Assembly (NCBI RefSeq): GCF_005239225.2
Contig: NC_133299.1
Location: forward strand, 5,398,967-5,462,966
Direction of reading: 5' to 3'
Source of the DNA: Populus alba
Taxonomy: Eukaryota; Streptophyta; Magnoliopsida; Malpighiales; Salicaceae
Length of the DNA: 64,000 nucleotides
The notes under the pieces are model-generated. The model searched no databases. It worked only from the letters and a program-made list of their open reading frames with translations, and was not told the origin of the DNA. Position numbers and translations under genes: made by a program. Positions 36,604 to 46,841 of the stretch are shown here, in pieces. Positions within the stretch are counted from its first letter, which is position 1. Each line of letters opens with the position of its first letter.

Positions 36604-39019
36604 TGTTGTAACCCATTTTTGGGTCCCCACAAAAATAAATAAAATAAATAGCCAAAAGAGGCTAGAAAAATAACAGGAGGCAGAAGCGCTCAGAAAGTGG
36701 TCAGAAAAATTGGTCAAGGAGGTTAAAAATACAAAGATTCGATTTTTGACAGTATTTTCTTGAAGGATGAGAGCCCTATTGAGAAGGAAAATTTGAATTT
36801 TGAGGAGAAGCCCAAATTTGGATGTTTGTGGACTTCATTGGATTTTTATTTGAATTTATAAAGGATTTGATTGCATGAAAAAATTGATTTTTAAGTCAAT
36901 TTGGGCTTTAATTAGAAGAAATTAAAGTTCTGGGCTAAAATAAAATTTTTAGGATTTTTATTGGGTCAAATCAGGGGCTTAATTGCATAAATATTGAAGT
37001 TTAAGGGCCAATTATGGACTTAGTTGAGAAAATCCGAAACCAGGGACCAATTTGGAAAATGTGCCTTAATTTACTGTTCACTTTCTTCCTCAAAAAGTTG
37101 CCTGAGTGGCTGCTTTCCAGGCGAGTTTTCCTGCTTGTGTGGCCTCCAAATCTGACAACACGTGCACCAACATGTTCACATGCAACCCCTTTATCCCGGA
37201 GAATGGTCCGGTCGGGTCGGAAATGTTAGAAACGGCTCCGTTGAGTGGCTCAAAGTGGCCACCTCGGGCAATTCACAGCCTTGAGCTGCCAAATTTGGCA
37301 GCTCGAGGTGTACACTTTGAGCCAACGGTTAAGATGCTTCCCAACTGAATCAAGGGCTGCAATTTTTCCCCAATATATACAAGATTTCCCTCTTCCACGG
37401 CCTATAAATAGAGTCGGATTTGATGATCTGAAGGGGGGAGAAATTCGGGTCCAAAGTCAGCCAAAAACCAGCATTTTCGCCCAATTTCTGCAGATTTTTT
37501 CTTCTCCTCCCTCAGCTCCCACACAGAAGACCTTCCCTTTTTAGCTGAACACAAACTCACGGTTTTCTCTCCCAACCAAGAGGCAGCCGGCGCAACTCTC
37601 CCTCTCCACAACAGCCGTCACCGCTCCTCCCCCTTTCTCAGCCAAGACTTTCCCTCTGCACACAAGCTTCCCTTCTCCCTCAGCAACCCCTGTTTGTACT
37701 CAAACCAGCAGCCCATGTACACCCACACCATCTTCCCCAAACCATGACCACCATATCCCCCGTAAGCACCAGCCCTCACTCCCCTTTTCTTACCGTGAGC
37801 CTGCCATCCATAGCAGCAGTAACCATCTCTGCTCAGTAGAGACAGCGGCAGCTCACAAGAAAACAGAAAAAGAGAGCAAGAAACCAGAAGTCTATCCTCC
37901 TCAGCACCGTGTCTACAACACGTCCAGCACTGCAGCAAACCTGGCTCCACCGGGAACAGAGAGCAGGGACGTCTTTCGCGAGCAGTAACCAGTCGTCTCC
38001 CTCCATTTCGCCTCCAGCCGTTGTCTAGCAGGTAAGCCTTTTATTCCCAGCTTTTGCATGCATTTTTGCATTTTGTTACTGTTCAAGTGAAATTTAATTC
38101 ACTTGAACAGTAACCGGGTAAGGCATGTGTATTTTTATTTGTAAAAATAGAAATCTAGCATTTAAAATACCCGGTTTTCGTCAAAAAAAAAAATGTTTAT
38201 TAAAAAAAAAATGTTTTTGTTTTCATGCATACGGCCAATACACTAACATGTTTTGAATGTTCTTTTTATATATAAAAAATATTGGAAGTTTTGAAAATGT
38301 GTTTTCGCATAGATTTCTTAAACACAAAATTATTTTCTTGCATTTCTGGATTTTACAACATGTTTGTAAAACTCCAAAGGGTATTGGCCAATATTCCAAA
38401 AAACTATAAAAATCTTATTTTGGGAGGAGAAATTGTATTTATTATTCACCGCTAATGTTTGGATGAAGAAATCTTTATAAGGATGAACATCCAAAATATT
38501 ATTGGGAGTAATAAATCCGCACACATCCTTGAAAGAAGCTTTGATTGTAATCGAGGACATTTCAAAATTTTAATTTTTTTTTACTCCACGGTTTACGAGT
38601 CGTGAAAGTATAAAATTGGTTTTTTAAGAGTTGTGAATTTTCTTAGATTTCTTTTTTTCCTTTTCCTTGCGATTTACGAGTCGCAAACTCTTGAAATACT
38701 AAGGGAAAAATGAGTTTTCAAAGCACATGGAATCTCCTTAGATTTCTATCCAAAATAAATTGACGGGATTAGAAAACACCAACACCATAGCAATTATAGA
38801 GCAAACCAAACACCAAGCAGCTTACCTTAGGTAGGGCGTACTAGGGGTGCTAATACCTTCCCTTTACGCAACCAGTCCCTTGCCTTAGAATCTCTGAAAG
38901 ACCAGTTAGGGTTCCTAGTGACCAAAATACTAGGTGGCGACTCCAAAGAACCAAATCATTAAAACACAACGAAAATCGCCAGCCGATGCCGCGCGCTAGA
39001 TTTTTTTTGGGGTGCGACA
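36604..39019 (+). repeat. 5' LTR of the gypsy element
   Basis: A TATA box (CTATAAATAG, about 37402-37411) lies upstream of a leader rich in CTCC and CAGC phrases. A likely splice donor (AGCAGGTAAGCC) is at 38028-38038. A 16-bp-stem hairpin follows at 38076-38113. The family terminal block is at about 38818-38943. Confidence 0.92.
38076..38113 (+). other. LTR hairpin (5' LTR)
   Basis: TTACTGTTCAAGTGAA (38076-38091) pairs perfectly with TTCACTTGAACAGTAA (38098-38113) around the loop ATTTAA. It stands about 45 bp after the splice donor. Confidence 0.8.
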
Positions 39020-39022
39020 GAA

Positions 39023-39040
39023 TGGCGACTCCACTGGGGA
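39023..39040 (+). other. Primer-binding site of the gypsy element
   Basis: TGGCGACTCCACTGGGGA starts three bases after the LTR end (39019). It has the form of the primer site reported for Tat/Ogre-clade elements, which use a tRNA-Arg; that pairing is family knowledge and was not checked against a tRNA here. Confidence 0.7.
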
Positions 39041-39827
39041 CCCTTGGACTAAGCTTGATTTTTTGTTTGTTTAGGCTATGTGTTATTGGTTTTTGTTTTC
39101 TTACGATGCTTTATTTAAAAGCTTTAGCATACATCTTTACATTCTATCGTACATGGCATGGTCATGCATCACTTTATTATTGTTATTATATTATGAGGGC
39201 ACACACCTGTAACTTTAAGGTTAAGTGGGGGACTAGCAGCTTGCCTTATGACTTGAGTCAAGGTTTAAGTTTGTGTAAACCCCAACTCTTTGCTGAGTGT
39301 TTAGACTGATTGTGATTGGTACACGTGCCATCCCACTATCTGCTGGACCTCCATATCGCCTTTACGAGGGTGATCACTGGAACAGCAAGAGACCCTTTTT
39401 AGAGACCCAGTAGTAAACCTACCCAATGTCTCACATAAAGGAACTAGAGCCTATCCTTAGGATGTATGCTCCATAATATCTTTTTGCATCCATAAAGGGA
39501 GAGATGTTCTAGAATTGGGAGACCCAAGAAGCTCCATTTGGTGATTTAATCAACAATGCTTGTTTGATCATGATATTGTGTTGTTTTCCTTTTTCAACTT
39601 TTTAAATCGAGGTTCCAAATGCCTTTTCAAAAGTTCATCTTGGTGTTTTTACACATCATTTTTCTTTTCAAAACGAATCTTCCATAACTACACCTGCACT
39701 TTACACTGAGAATGAATGGTCGGACTTTAAAAGAATCCATATTAGTTGTAGAAGAGGAAGAATGGTAGGAAAATAACATTAGGGGATTCACAAAAACGAA
39801 CAACATGAACAAACTTGGAAACCCGCT

Positions 39828-41875
39828 ACAAGGTCATGCCGTTTGGGTTAAAGAAAGTTGGGGGCACCTGCCAAAGTGCCAGGGTAACTTTATTTCACAA
39901 CATGATGCAAAAGAGATTAAAGTATACGTGGATGACATGACCTAGAGAGGGAGAGAATCATGACCAAATATTGAAGGAATTAGTTGAAAGACTAAGAAAG
40001 TACAAGTTGAGGCTTAACCATGCAAGGTGTTCATTCGGGGTGAAATCTAGGAAGTTGTTGGAATTTATGATGAGTGACAAAGGGATAGAAGTGGACCCTG
40101 ATTAAGTAAAGGCTATTCAACCTATGCCAACTCCCAAGACTAAGAAGGATGTAAGGAGGTTCTTGGGAAGTTTGAATTACATTGCTCAATTTATATCCCA
40201 ATTAACCACGACTTATGACCTCATCTTCAAATTGTTAAGGAGGAAGAATCTTGGAATTTGGAATAAGAATGTGAAGAAGCTTTCACGAAAATCAAGCAAT
40301 ACCTACTGAATCCACCCCTATCTATCGAGTTGAATTGAAAAATGGCAAGTTCTACTAGCTGAGTACAACATAGTATATATGACAAGGAAAGCCATGAATG
40401 TCATCGCCAATCACCTAGCTGACCATGTTGTGAAAGTTTATGGGCTGTTAAGATTTAATTTTTTTGGATAAAAATATGCTTTCAGTCGAGTAAGGGAAAT
40501 CAGATTGTTGGATTAATAAAAATATGTACTTTGAGGGTGTTGTGGTAATAGAGTGGGGGCAGTGCTAATCTTTCCTAATAAGAAACAGTATCCGGTTTTA
40601 GTTAAGTCGCAATTTGGGTACACTAACAACACAACTGAGTTTGAAGCTTGCATTTTAGAGGTTGCATTAGAGCTAAACATCAGAAAGATAGATGTGTATT
40701 GGAGACTCGATTTTGATTATTTGTCAAGTGAAAGGACAAGGGCAAACCAAGGACGAGAAGTTGAGACCTTGCCAAGAATACTTGTCTAGATGGGCTAGAG
40801 AATTTGAGGAAATAAAGTTCACTCATCTAGGAAGGGAATGAAACCATTTTGATGTTTTGGTCACGCCAGCTTCTATGGTTAGAATAGACTTTGGGCACAA
40901 GGTACAACCAATACACATTGATATAAGAAATAACTTAGCTCACTGTTGCTCAGTTTGAAAGAGAAATAGATGGAAACCCTGGGTACTATGATATCAAGAA
41001 TTTCATCCAAAACCATACATATCCCGTGGGGGCATCCAAAAATCAACAAGAAGACGTTGAGGAGGTTGGCAATGGATTTCTATCTTGATAGGGAAACTTT
41101 GTATAAGAAATCATTTGACGAAACTTTGTTGAGATGTTTCGATGACGTGAAAAAAGTGGTGAAGAAATTTATGGAAAGATATTTGATCCATCGATATGGT
41201 CCACTAGAAAAATTAATAATGCCAGAACTTCAATAGCAAGATGATAATAGAACTCTGCGCTAAATGAAAAAATCAAGTATGCCAATTCCTCGCCATACAA
41301 GCCAAAGATGAATAGTGCGGTAGAAGCTTCTAACAAAAATATCAAGAAGATTATTTAGAAAATGGTATTCACTTACAAGGATTGGTATGAGATGTTGTCA
41401 TTTGCCCTTCACACGTACCCCACTGCAATCCGAACCTCAATAAGAGTCACCCTGTATACGTTGGTATATGAAATGGAGGCGGTAATACCTTTAGAAGTTG
41501 AAATCCCCTCATTAAGAGTATTGATAGACTTTGAGCTAGAAGAGTTAGAATGGGACAAGGTTAAATGTGAACAGTTGAATCTGATAAGTGAAAAGAGGAT
41601 AGCCGCAATCTGTCATCATCAACTTTATCAAAGAAGGATGGCCAAATCATACAACAAGAGGATTCGACCTTGAGGGTTCCACGAAGGAGATCTTATATTG
41701 AAGAAAATGTTGTCTTTTACCAGGAGAAGGTCAGAGTAAATGGACGCCGAACAATGAGGGCCCTTTAGTGGTACAAAAAGCATTTTTTGGAGAAGCTTTA
41801 ATTGTTATCTAGAATGGATGGAGAAGATCTATTTAGGCCCGTGAATTCTGACTCTGTAAGGAAATATTACGCTTG
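39828..41875 (+). pseudogene. Gypsy pol remnant: reverse transcriptase, RNase H, integrase
   Basis: The order is that of a Tat-clade pol. Reverse transcriptase starts at about 39828 (MPFGLK, then KVYVDDM near 39920, then KYKLRLN, VRRFLGSLNYIAQFISQLT). A ribonuclease H-like region follows at about 40550-40790 (GAVLIFPNKKQYPV, NNTTEFEACILE, ELNIRKIDVY). Integrase pieces run from about 41000 to 41875 (DFYLDRETLYKKS, HRYGPLEKLI, KMVFTYKDWYEMLSFALHTYPTAIRTS, MEAVIPLEVEIPSLRV, QLYQRRMAKSYNKR). Frameshifts and stops are frequent, as at 39942. The N-terminal reverse transcriptase, protease and gag are absent. The pol is old and decayed although the LTRs are young. Confidence 0.85.
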
Positions 41876-41940
41876 ATGTATTTCGTAATTTCCCAATCAA
41901 CAAAATTAAAGTCTGACCATGAATTCTCTTTGTAAAGAGC

Positions 41941-41943
<3 letters not shown>

Positions 41944-41998
<55 letters not shown>
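41944..41998. repeat. (AT)n microsatellite
   Basis: An AT run of about 55 bp lies just after the integrase remnant. Confidence 0.95.
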
Positions 41999-42004
<6 letters not shown>

Positions 42005-42627
42005 ATGATCTCATAGCATTTGAAATCTTTTACTTAAAAGAACTTTTTACACATGACTAAAGAGATGACTCCATCAATTGGAGAGCACCAAATCAGATCT
42101 TCTTGACATATAGTTGCATTCCACACTAGGGGGCAATAAAAGATTATTTCCTGAAAGGTTTTACATGTTTTCAAAACGGGATGAGGGCCCGTAGATTTGA
42201 AAAAGATAAAGCATTTAACAAAAGCATGACAAAGAGGCAAGGACAAGTCGTAAATTTGGAGAAAAAAAGGGGCTACTTGTAAAAAAGTCGAAGACTTCTT
42301 CCCCAAGATATGATAGGAGGCAACACGAGAGATGAATCCAGCATACGATTTCAAAAGCAAGCTCATGTTGAGAGGGAGTCTCACGAACAAGAAGATGAGG
42401 ATGGGGCCTATGTTTCAAAACCAGGTACGAATGCATGCATTGCATCTAATCATAAATCATTGCATGTATGTTTTTTTTTGGATCGTTACAGGAGATCTTA
42501 GTGCATTCCAACAAGATTATGGACGAAGAAAGAATCATTGAGTTGATTCTAGAACAACAAGAAGAGAAGATAAGGATTCTCAAACCCTGCCAGCAGGAAG
42601 AACGACATCGATAGCATTCGGTAAAAA

Positions 42628-43210
42628 GGAATCGCCAGATGGGATTCCAAGTTGTTTGAGATCGCTAGAAGGGATCTCGTATTTTGATATTCGTCAATGG
42701 AGGTCGCCAGAAGGGACCTCATATTTCATGTTTGAATAAAAGGAATCGCCAGATGGGATTCCAAGTTGATGGAGATCGCCAGAAGGGATCTCGCATTTCA
42801 CTATTTGGAGGTCGCCAGATGGGACCTCATATTTCATGTTGGATAAAAGGGAATCGCCAGATGGGATTCCAAATTGTTTGAGATCGCCAGAAGGGATCTC
42901 GTATTTCGATGAAGGTCGCCAGAAGGGACCTCATATCTCATGTTTCACTATTTGGAGGTCGCCAGATGGGACCTCGTATTTCATGTTGGTTAAAAAAGGA
43001 ATCGCCAGATGGGATTCCAAGTTGGTTAAAGGAGATCGCCAGAAGGGATCTCATATTTCGATATTCATCCAAGGAGGTCGCCAGAAGGGACCTCATATTT
43101 CAGCTTTGAATAAAAGGAATCGCCAGATGGGATTCCAAGTTAAAGGAGATCGCCAGATGGGATCTCATACTTCGACATTCATCAAGGAAGGTCGCCAGAA
43201 GGGACCTCAT
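42628..43210 (+). repeat. Tandem array of short palindromic units (stem types a, b, c)
   Basis: Each unit has two 6-base arms around a conserved loop GCCAGAAGG or GCCAGATGG. Type a has arms GGAATC and GATTCC (first at 42628-42648). Type b has GAGATC and GATCTC (first at 42658-42678). Type c has GAGGTC and GACCTC (first at 42700-42720). They recur mostly in the order a-b-c, with spacers such as TTCATATTTCATG between them. About sixteen units lie in this block, and more at 43730-43850 and 44075-44250. The repeats leave open frames on the plus strand (42684-42881, 42836-43228), which I regard as a by-product of repetition. Confidence 0.9.
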
Positions 43211-43264
43211 ATTGAAACCATTTCTTAGAAAAGCATTGGAGTTTACTAAGAATTCTTCCCCCTG

Positions 43265-43700
43265 GGTAGGTCACCCATATAATGAGACCATTATTTTTCT
43301 TGGGTCGGTCACCCCTACAATGAGACCATCATTTTTCTTGGGTCGGTCACCCGTACAATAAGACCAACATTTTTCTTGGGTCGGTCACCCGTACAATGAG
43401 ACCAGCATTTTTCCAGGGTTAGTCACCCGTACAATGAGACCAACATTTTTCCAGGGTTCGTCACCCGTACAATGAGACCAGCATTTTCCAGGGTTCGTCA
43501 CCCGTACAATGAGACCAGCAGCAGGGTTCGTCACCCGTACAATGAGACGAGCAGCACTAGGGTTCGTCACCCGTACAATGAGACGAGCAGCACTAGGGTT
43601 CGTCACCCGTACAATGAGACCAGCTTATTTCTAGGGTTCGTCACCCGTACAATGAGACCAGCTTTTTTCTAGGGTTAGTCACCCGTACAATGAGACCATT
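43265..43700 (+). repeat. Tandem array of GGGTNNGTCACCCGTACAATGAGACC units
   Basis: Twelve units of about 30-46 bp carry the core TCACCCGTACAATGAGAC. Five more follow at about 43858-44042. In many units GGTC before the core can pair with GACC after it. Units near 43535-43610 read CGTC and GACG, which also pair. Spacers vary in length and T content. Confidence 0.9.
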
Positions 43701-44250
43701 TTTTACACATTCTTTTGTTTTGGTTAAATGAGGTCGCCAGATGGGATCTCATGTAGCTTTGGTAAAAGGGAATCGCCAGATGGGATTTCAGGTTAACCGA
43801 GTTACACAGTTTAGTTCCAGTTGAATGAGGTCGCCAGATGGGATCTCATGCAGCACTAGGGTTCGTCACCCGTACAATGAGACCAGCATTTTTCTTGGGT
43901 CGGTCACCCATACAATGAGACCAGCATTTTTCTGGGTAGGTCACCCATACAATGAGACCATTCTTCATTTTTTTTCTGGGTAGGTCACCCATACAATGAG
44001 ACCATTATTTTTCTTGGGTAGGTCACCCATACAATGAGACCATTACGCATTTTTGTATTTGGTTGTGAGTAAAGGAATCGCCAGATGAGATTCCAAATTG
44101 ATTGAGATCGCCAGAAGGGATCTCGCATTTCGATATTGGTCAAAGGAGGTCGCCAGAAGGGACTTCATATTTTAGCCTTGGTTAAGAAGAATCGCCGGAT
44201 GGGATTCCAAGTTTTTGGGGTTAAAAGAGATCGCCAGAAGGGATCTCGAG
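43701..44250 (+). repeat. Mixed end of the repeat array
   Basis: Units of the palindromic a, b and c types (about 43731, 43769, 43827, 44077, 44105, 44144, 44190, 44229) alternate with the GTCACCC type (about 43858-44042). Several units here have imperfect arms, for example GAGGTC with GATCTC near 43731. Confidence 0.85.
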
Positions 44251-44407
44251 ATGACTAAATTTTGATCATAGTTTTTGGGTTGAGGAGGATTGCTGTAAAG
44301 ACAAAGTTTCAGAGCGATCAAGCTCCAACCAAATCAGTTTCGAGAGTTCAGTTTTGGTTTATCTTTATAAATCTTACTGCGCAAAACCTCTGCTCCGTAA
44401 GCTTTAT

Positions 44408-44421
44408 AAAGAGGGGGCATC
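44408..44421 (+). other. Polypurine tract of the gypsy element
   Basis: AAAGAGGGGGCATC lies directly before the 3' LTR start TGTTGTAAC at 44422. Confidence 0.75.
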
Positions 44422-46836
44422 TGTTGTAACCCATTTTTGGGTCCCCACAAAAATAAATAAAATAAATAGCCAAAAGAGGCTAGAAAAATAACAGGAGGCA
44501 GAAGCGCTCAGAAAGTGGTCAGAAAAATTGGTCAATGAGGTTAAAAATACAAAGATTCGATTTTTGACAGTATTTTCTTGAAGGATGAGAGCCCTATTGA
44601 GAAGGAAAATTTGAATTTTGAGGAGAAGCCCAAATTTGGATGTTTGTGGACTTAATTGGATTTTTATTTGAATTTATAAAGGATTTGATTGCATGAAAAA
44701 ATTGATTTTTAAGTCAATTTGGGCTTTAATTAGAAGAAATTAAAGTTCTGGGCTAAAATAAAATTTTTAGGATTTTTATTGGGTCAAATCAGGGGCTTAA
44801 TTGCATAAATATTGAAGTTTAAGGGTCAATTATGGACTTAGTTGAGAAAATCCGAAACCAGGGACCAATTTGGAAAATGTGCCTTAATTTACTGTTCACT
44901 TTCTTCCTCAAAAAGTTGCCTGAGTGGCTGCTTTCCAGGCGAGTTTTCCTGCTTGTGTGGCCTCCAAATCTGACCACACGTGCACCAACATGTTCACATG
45001 CAACCCCTTTATCCCAGATAATGGTCTGGTCGGGTCGGAAATGTTAGAAACGGCTCCGTTGAGTGGCTCAAAGTGGCCACCTCGGGCAGTTCACAGCCTT
45101 GAGCTGCCAAATTTGGCAGCTCGAGGTGTACACTTTGAGCCAACGGTTAAGATGCTTCCCAACTGAATCAAGGGCTGCAATTTTTCCCCAATATATACAA
45201 GATTTCCCTCTTCCACAGCCTATAAATAGAGTCGGATTTGATGATCTGAAGGGGGGAGAAATTCGGGTCCAAAGTCAGCCAAAAACCAGCATTTTCGCCC
45301 AATTTCTGCAGATTTTTTCTTCTCCTCCCTCAGCTCCCACACAGAAGACCTTCCCTTTTTAGCTGAACACAAACTCACGGTTTTCTCTCCCAACCAAGAG
45401 GCAGCCGGCGCAACTCTCCCTCTCCACAACAGCCGTCACCGCTCCTCCCCCTTTCTCAGCCAAGACTTTCCCTCTGCACACAAGCTTTCCTTCTCCCTCA
45501 GCAGCCCCTGTTTGTACTCAAACCAGCAGCCCATGTACACCCACACCATCTTCCCCAAACCATGACCACCATATCCCCCGTAAGCACCAGCCCTCACTCC
45601 CCTTTTCTTACCGTGAGCCTGCCAGCCATAGCAGCAGTAACCATCTCTGCTCAGTAGAGACAGCGGCAGCTCACAAGAAAACAGAAAAAGAGAGCAAGAA
45701 ACCAGAAGTCTATCCTCCTCAGCACCGTGTCTACAACACGTCCAGCACTGCAGCAAACCTGGCTCCACCGGGAATAGAGAGCAGGGACGTCTTTCGCGAG
45801 CAGTAACCAGTCGTCTCCCTCCATTTCGCCTCCAGCCGTTGTCTAGCAGGTAAGCCTTTTATTCCCAGCTTTTGCATGCATTTTTGCATTTTGTTACTGT
45901 TCAAGTGAAATTTAATTCACTTGAACAGTAACCGGGTAAGGCATGTGTATTTTTATTTGTAAAAATAGAAATCTAGCATTTAAAATACCCGGTTTTCGTC
46001 AAAAAAAAAATGTTTATTAAAAAAAAAATGTTTTGTTTTCATGCATACGGCCAATACACTAACATGTTTTGAATGTTATTTTTATATATAAAAAATATTG
46101 GAAGTTTTTGAAAATGTGTTTTCGCATAGATTTCTTAAACACAAATTATTTTCTTGCATTTCTGGATTTTACAACATGTTTGTAAAACTCCAAAGGGTAT
46201 TGGCCAATATTCCAAAAACTATAAAAATCTTATTTTGGGAGGAGAAATTGTATTTATTATTCACCGCTAATGTTTGGATGAAGAAATCTTTATAAGGATG
46301 AACATCCAAAATATTATTGGGAGTAATAAATCCGCACACATCCTTGAAAGAAGCTTTGATTGTAATCGAGGACATTTCAAAATTTTAATTTTTTTTTTTA
46401 CTCCACGGTTTACGAGTCGTGAAAGTATAAAATTGGTTTTTTAAGAGTTGTGAATTTTCTTAGATTTCTTTTTTTCCTTTTCCTTGCGATTTACGAGTCG
46501 CAAACTCTTGAAATACTAAGGGAAAAATGAGTTTTCAAAGCACATGGAATCTCCTTAGATTTCTATCCAAAATAAATTGACGGGATTAGAAAACACCAAC
46601 ACCATAGCAATTATAGAGCAAACCAAACACCAAGCAGCTTACCTTAGGTAGGGCGTACTAGGGGTGCTAATATCTTCCCTTTACGCAACCAGTCCCTTGC
46701 CTTAGAATCTCTGAAAGACCAGTTAGGGTTCCTAGTGACCAAAATACTAGGTGGCGACTCCAAAGAACCAAATCATTAAAACACAACGAAAATAGCCAGC
46801 CAATGCCGCGCGCTAGATTTTTTTTGGGGTGCGACA
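44422..46836 (+). repeat. 3' LTR of the gypsy element
   Basis: It is near-identical to the 5' LTR. The TATA box is at about 45230-45239 and the hairpin at 45894-45931. GAAGT follows at 46837. Confidence 0.92.
45894..45931 (+). other. LTR hairpin (3' LTR)
   Basis: It has the same 16-bp stem and six-base loop as 38076-38113. Confidence 0.8.
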
Positions 46837-46841
46837 GAAGT

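Larger units (their letters stand above)
36604..46836 (+). mobile_element. Tat-like Ty3-gypsy element with near-identical LTRs, internally deleted
   Basis: The 5' LTR is 36604-39019 (2416 bp) and the 3' LTR 44422-46836 (2415 bp). They begin TGTTGTAACCC and end GGGTGCGACA. The 5-bp duplication GAAGT lies at 36599-36603 and 46837-46841. The uninterrupted site is preserved in segment A (TTTGAAGTTACCAGCC, about 5867-5882). By eye the LTRs differ by about 17 substitutions plus a few homopolymer-length changes, so insertion is recent. The primer site and polypurine tract are present. The internal region has only a decayed part of pol and a large tandem repeat array. No gag or protease was found, so the element must have been mobilised in trans. 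Confidence 0.93.

Noticed and set aside
37014..37950. Plus- and minus-strand open frames in the 5' LTR, also found at 44832-45768
   Set aside because: They occur identically in both LTRs and encode low-complexity peptides from the leader region; they are not genes.
42684..43228. Open frames across the palindromic repeat array that could be read as a repetitive RQKGPHIS-type protein
   Set aside because: The frames exist because repeats lack stops in that frame. Spacing between units is not a constant multiple of three, no start context or domain is seen, and the element has no intact coding region.
42628..44250. CRISPR-like array
   Set aside because: Repeats of about 21 bp with spacers looked superficially similar, but the repeat types alternate, spacers are themselves related, and the context is a plant retrotransposon.
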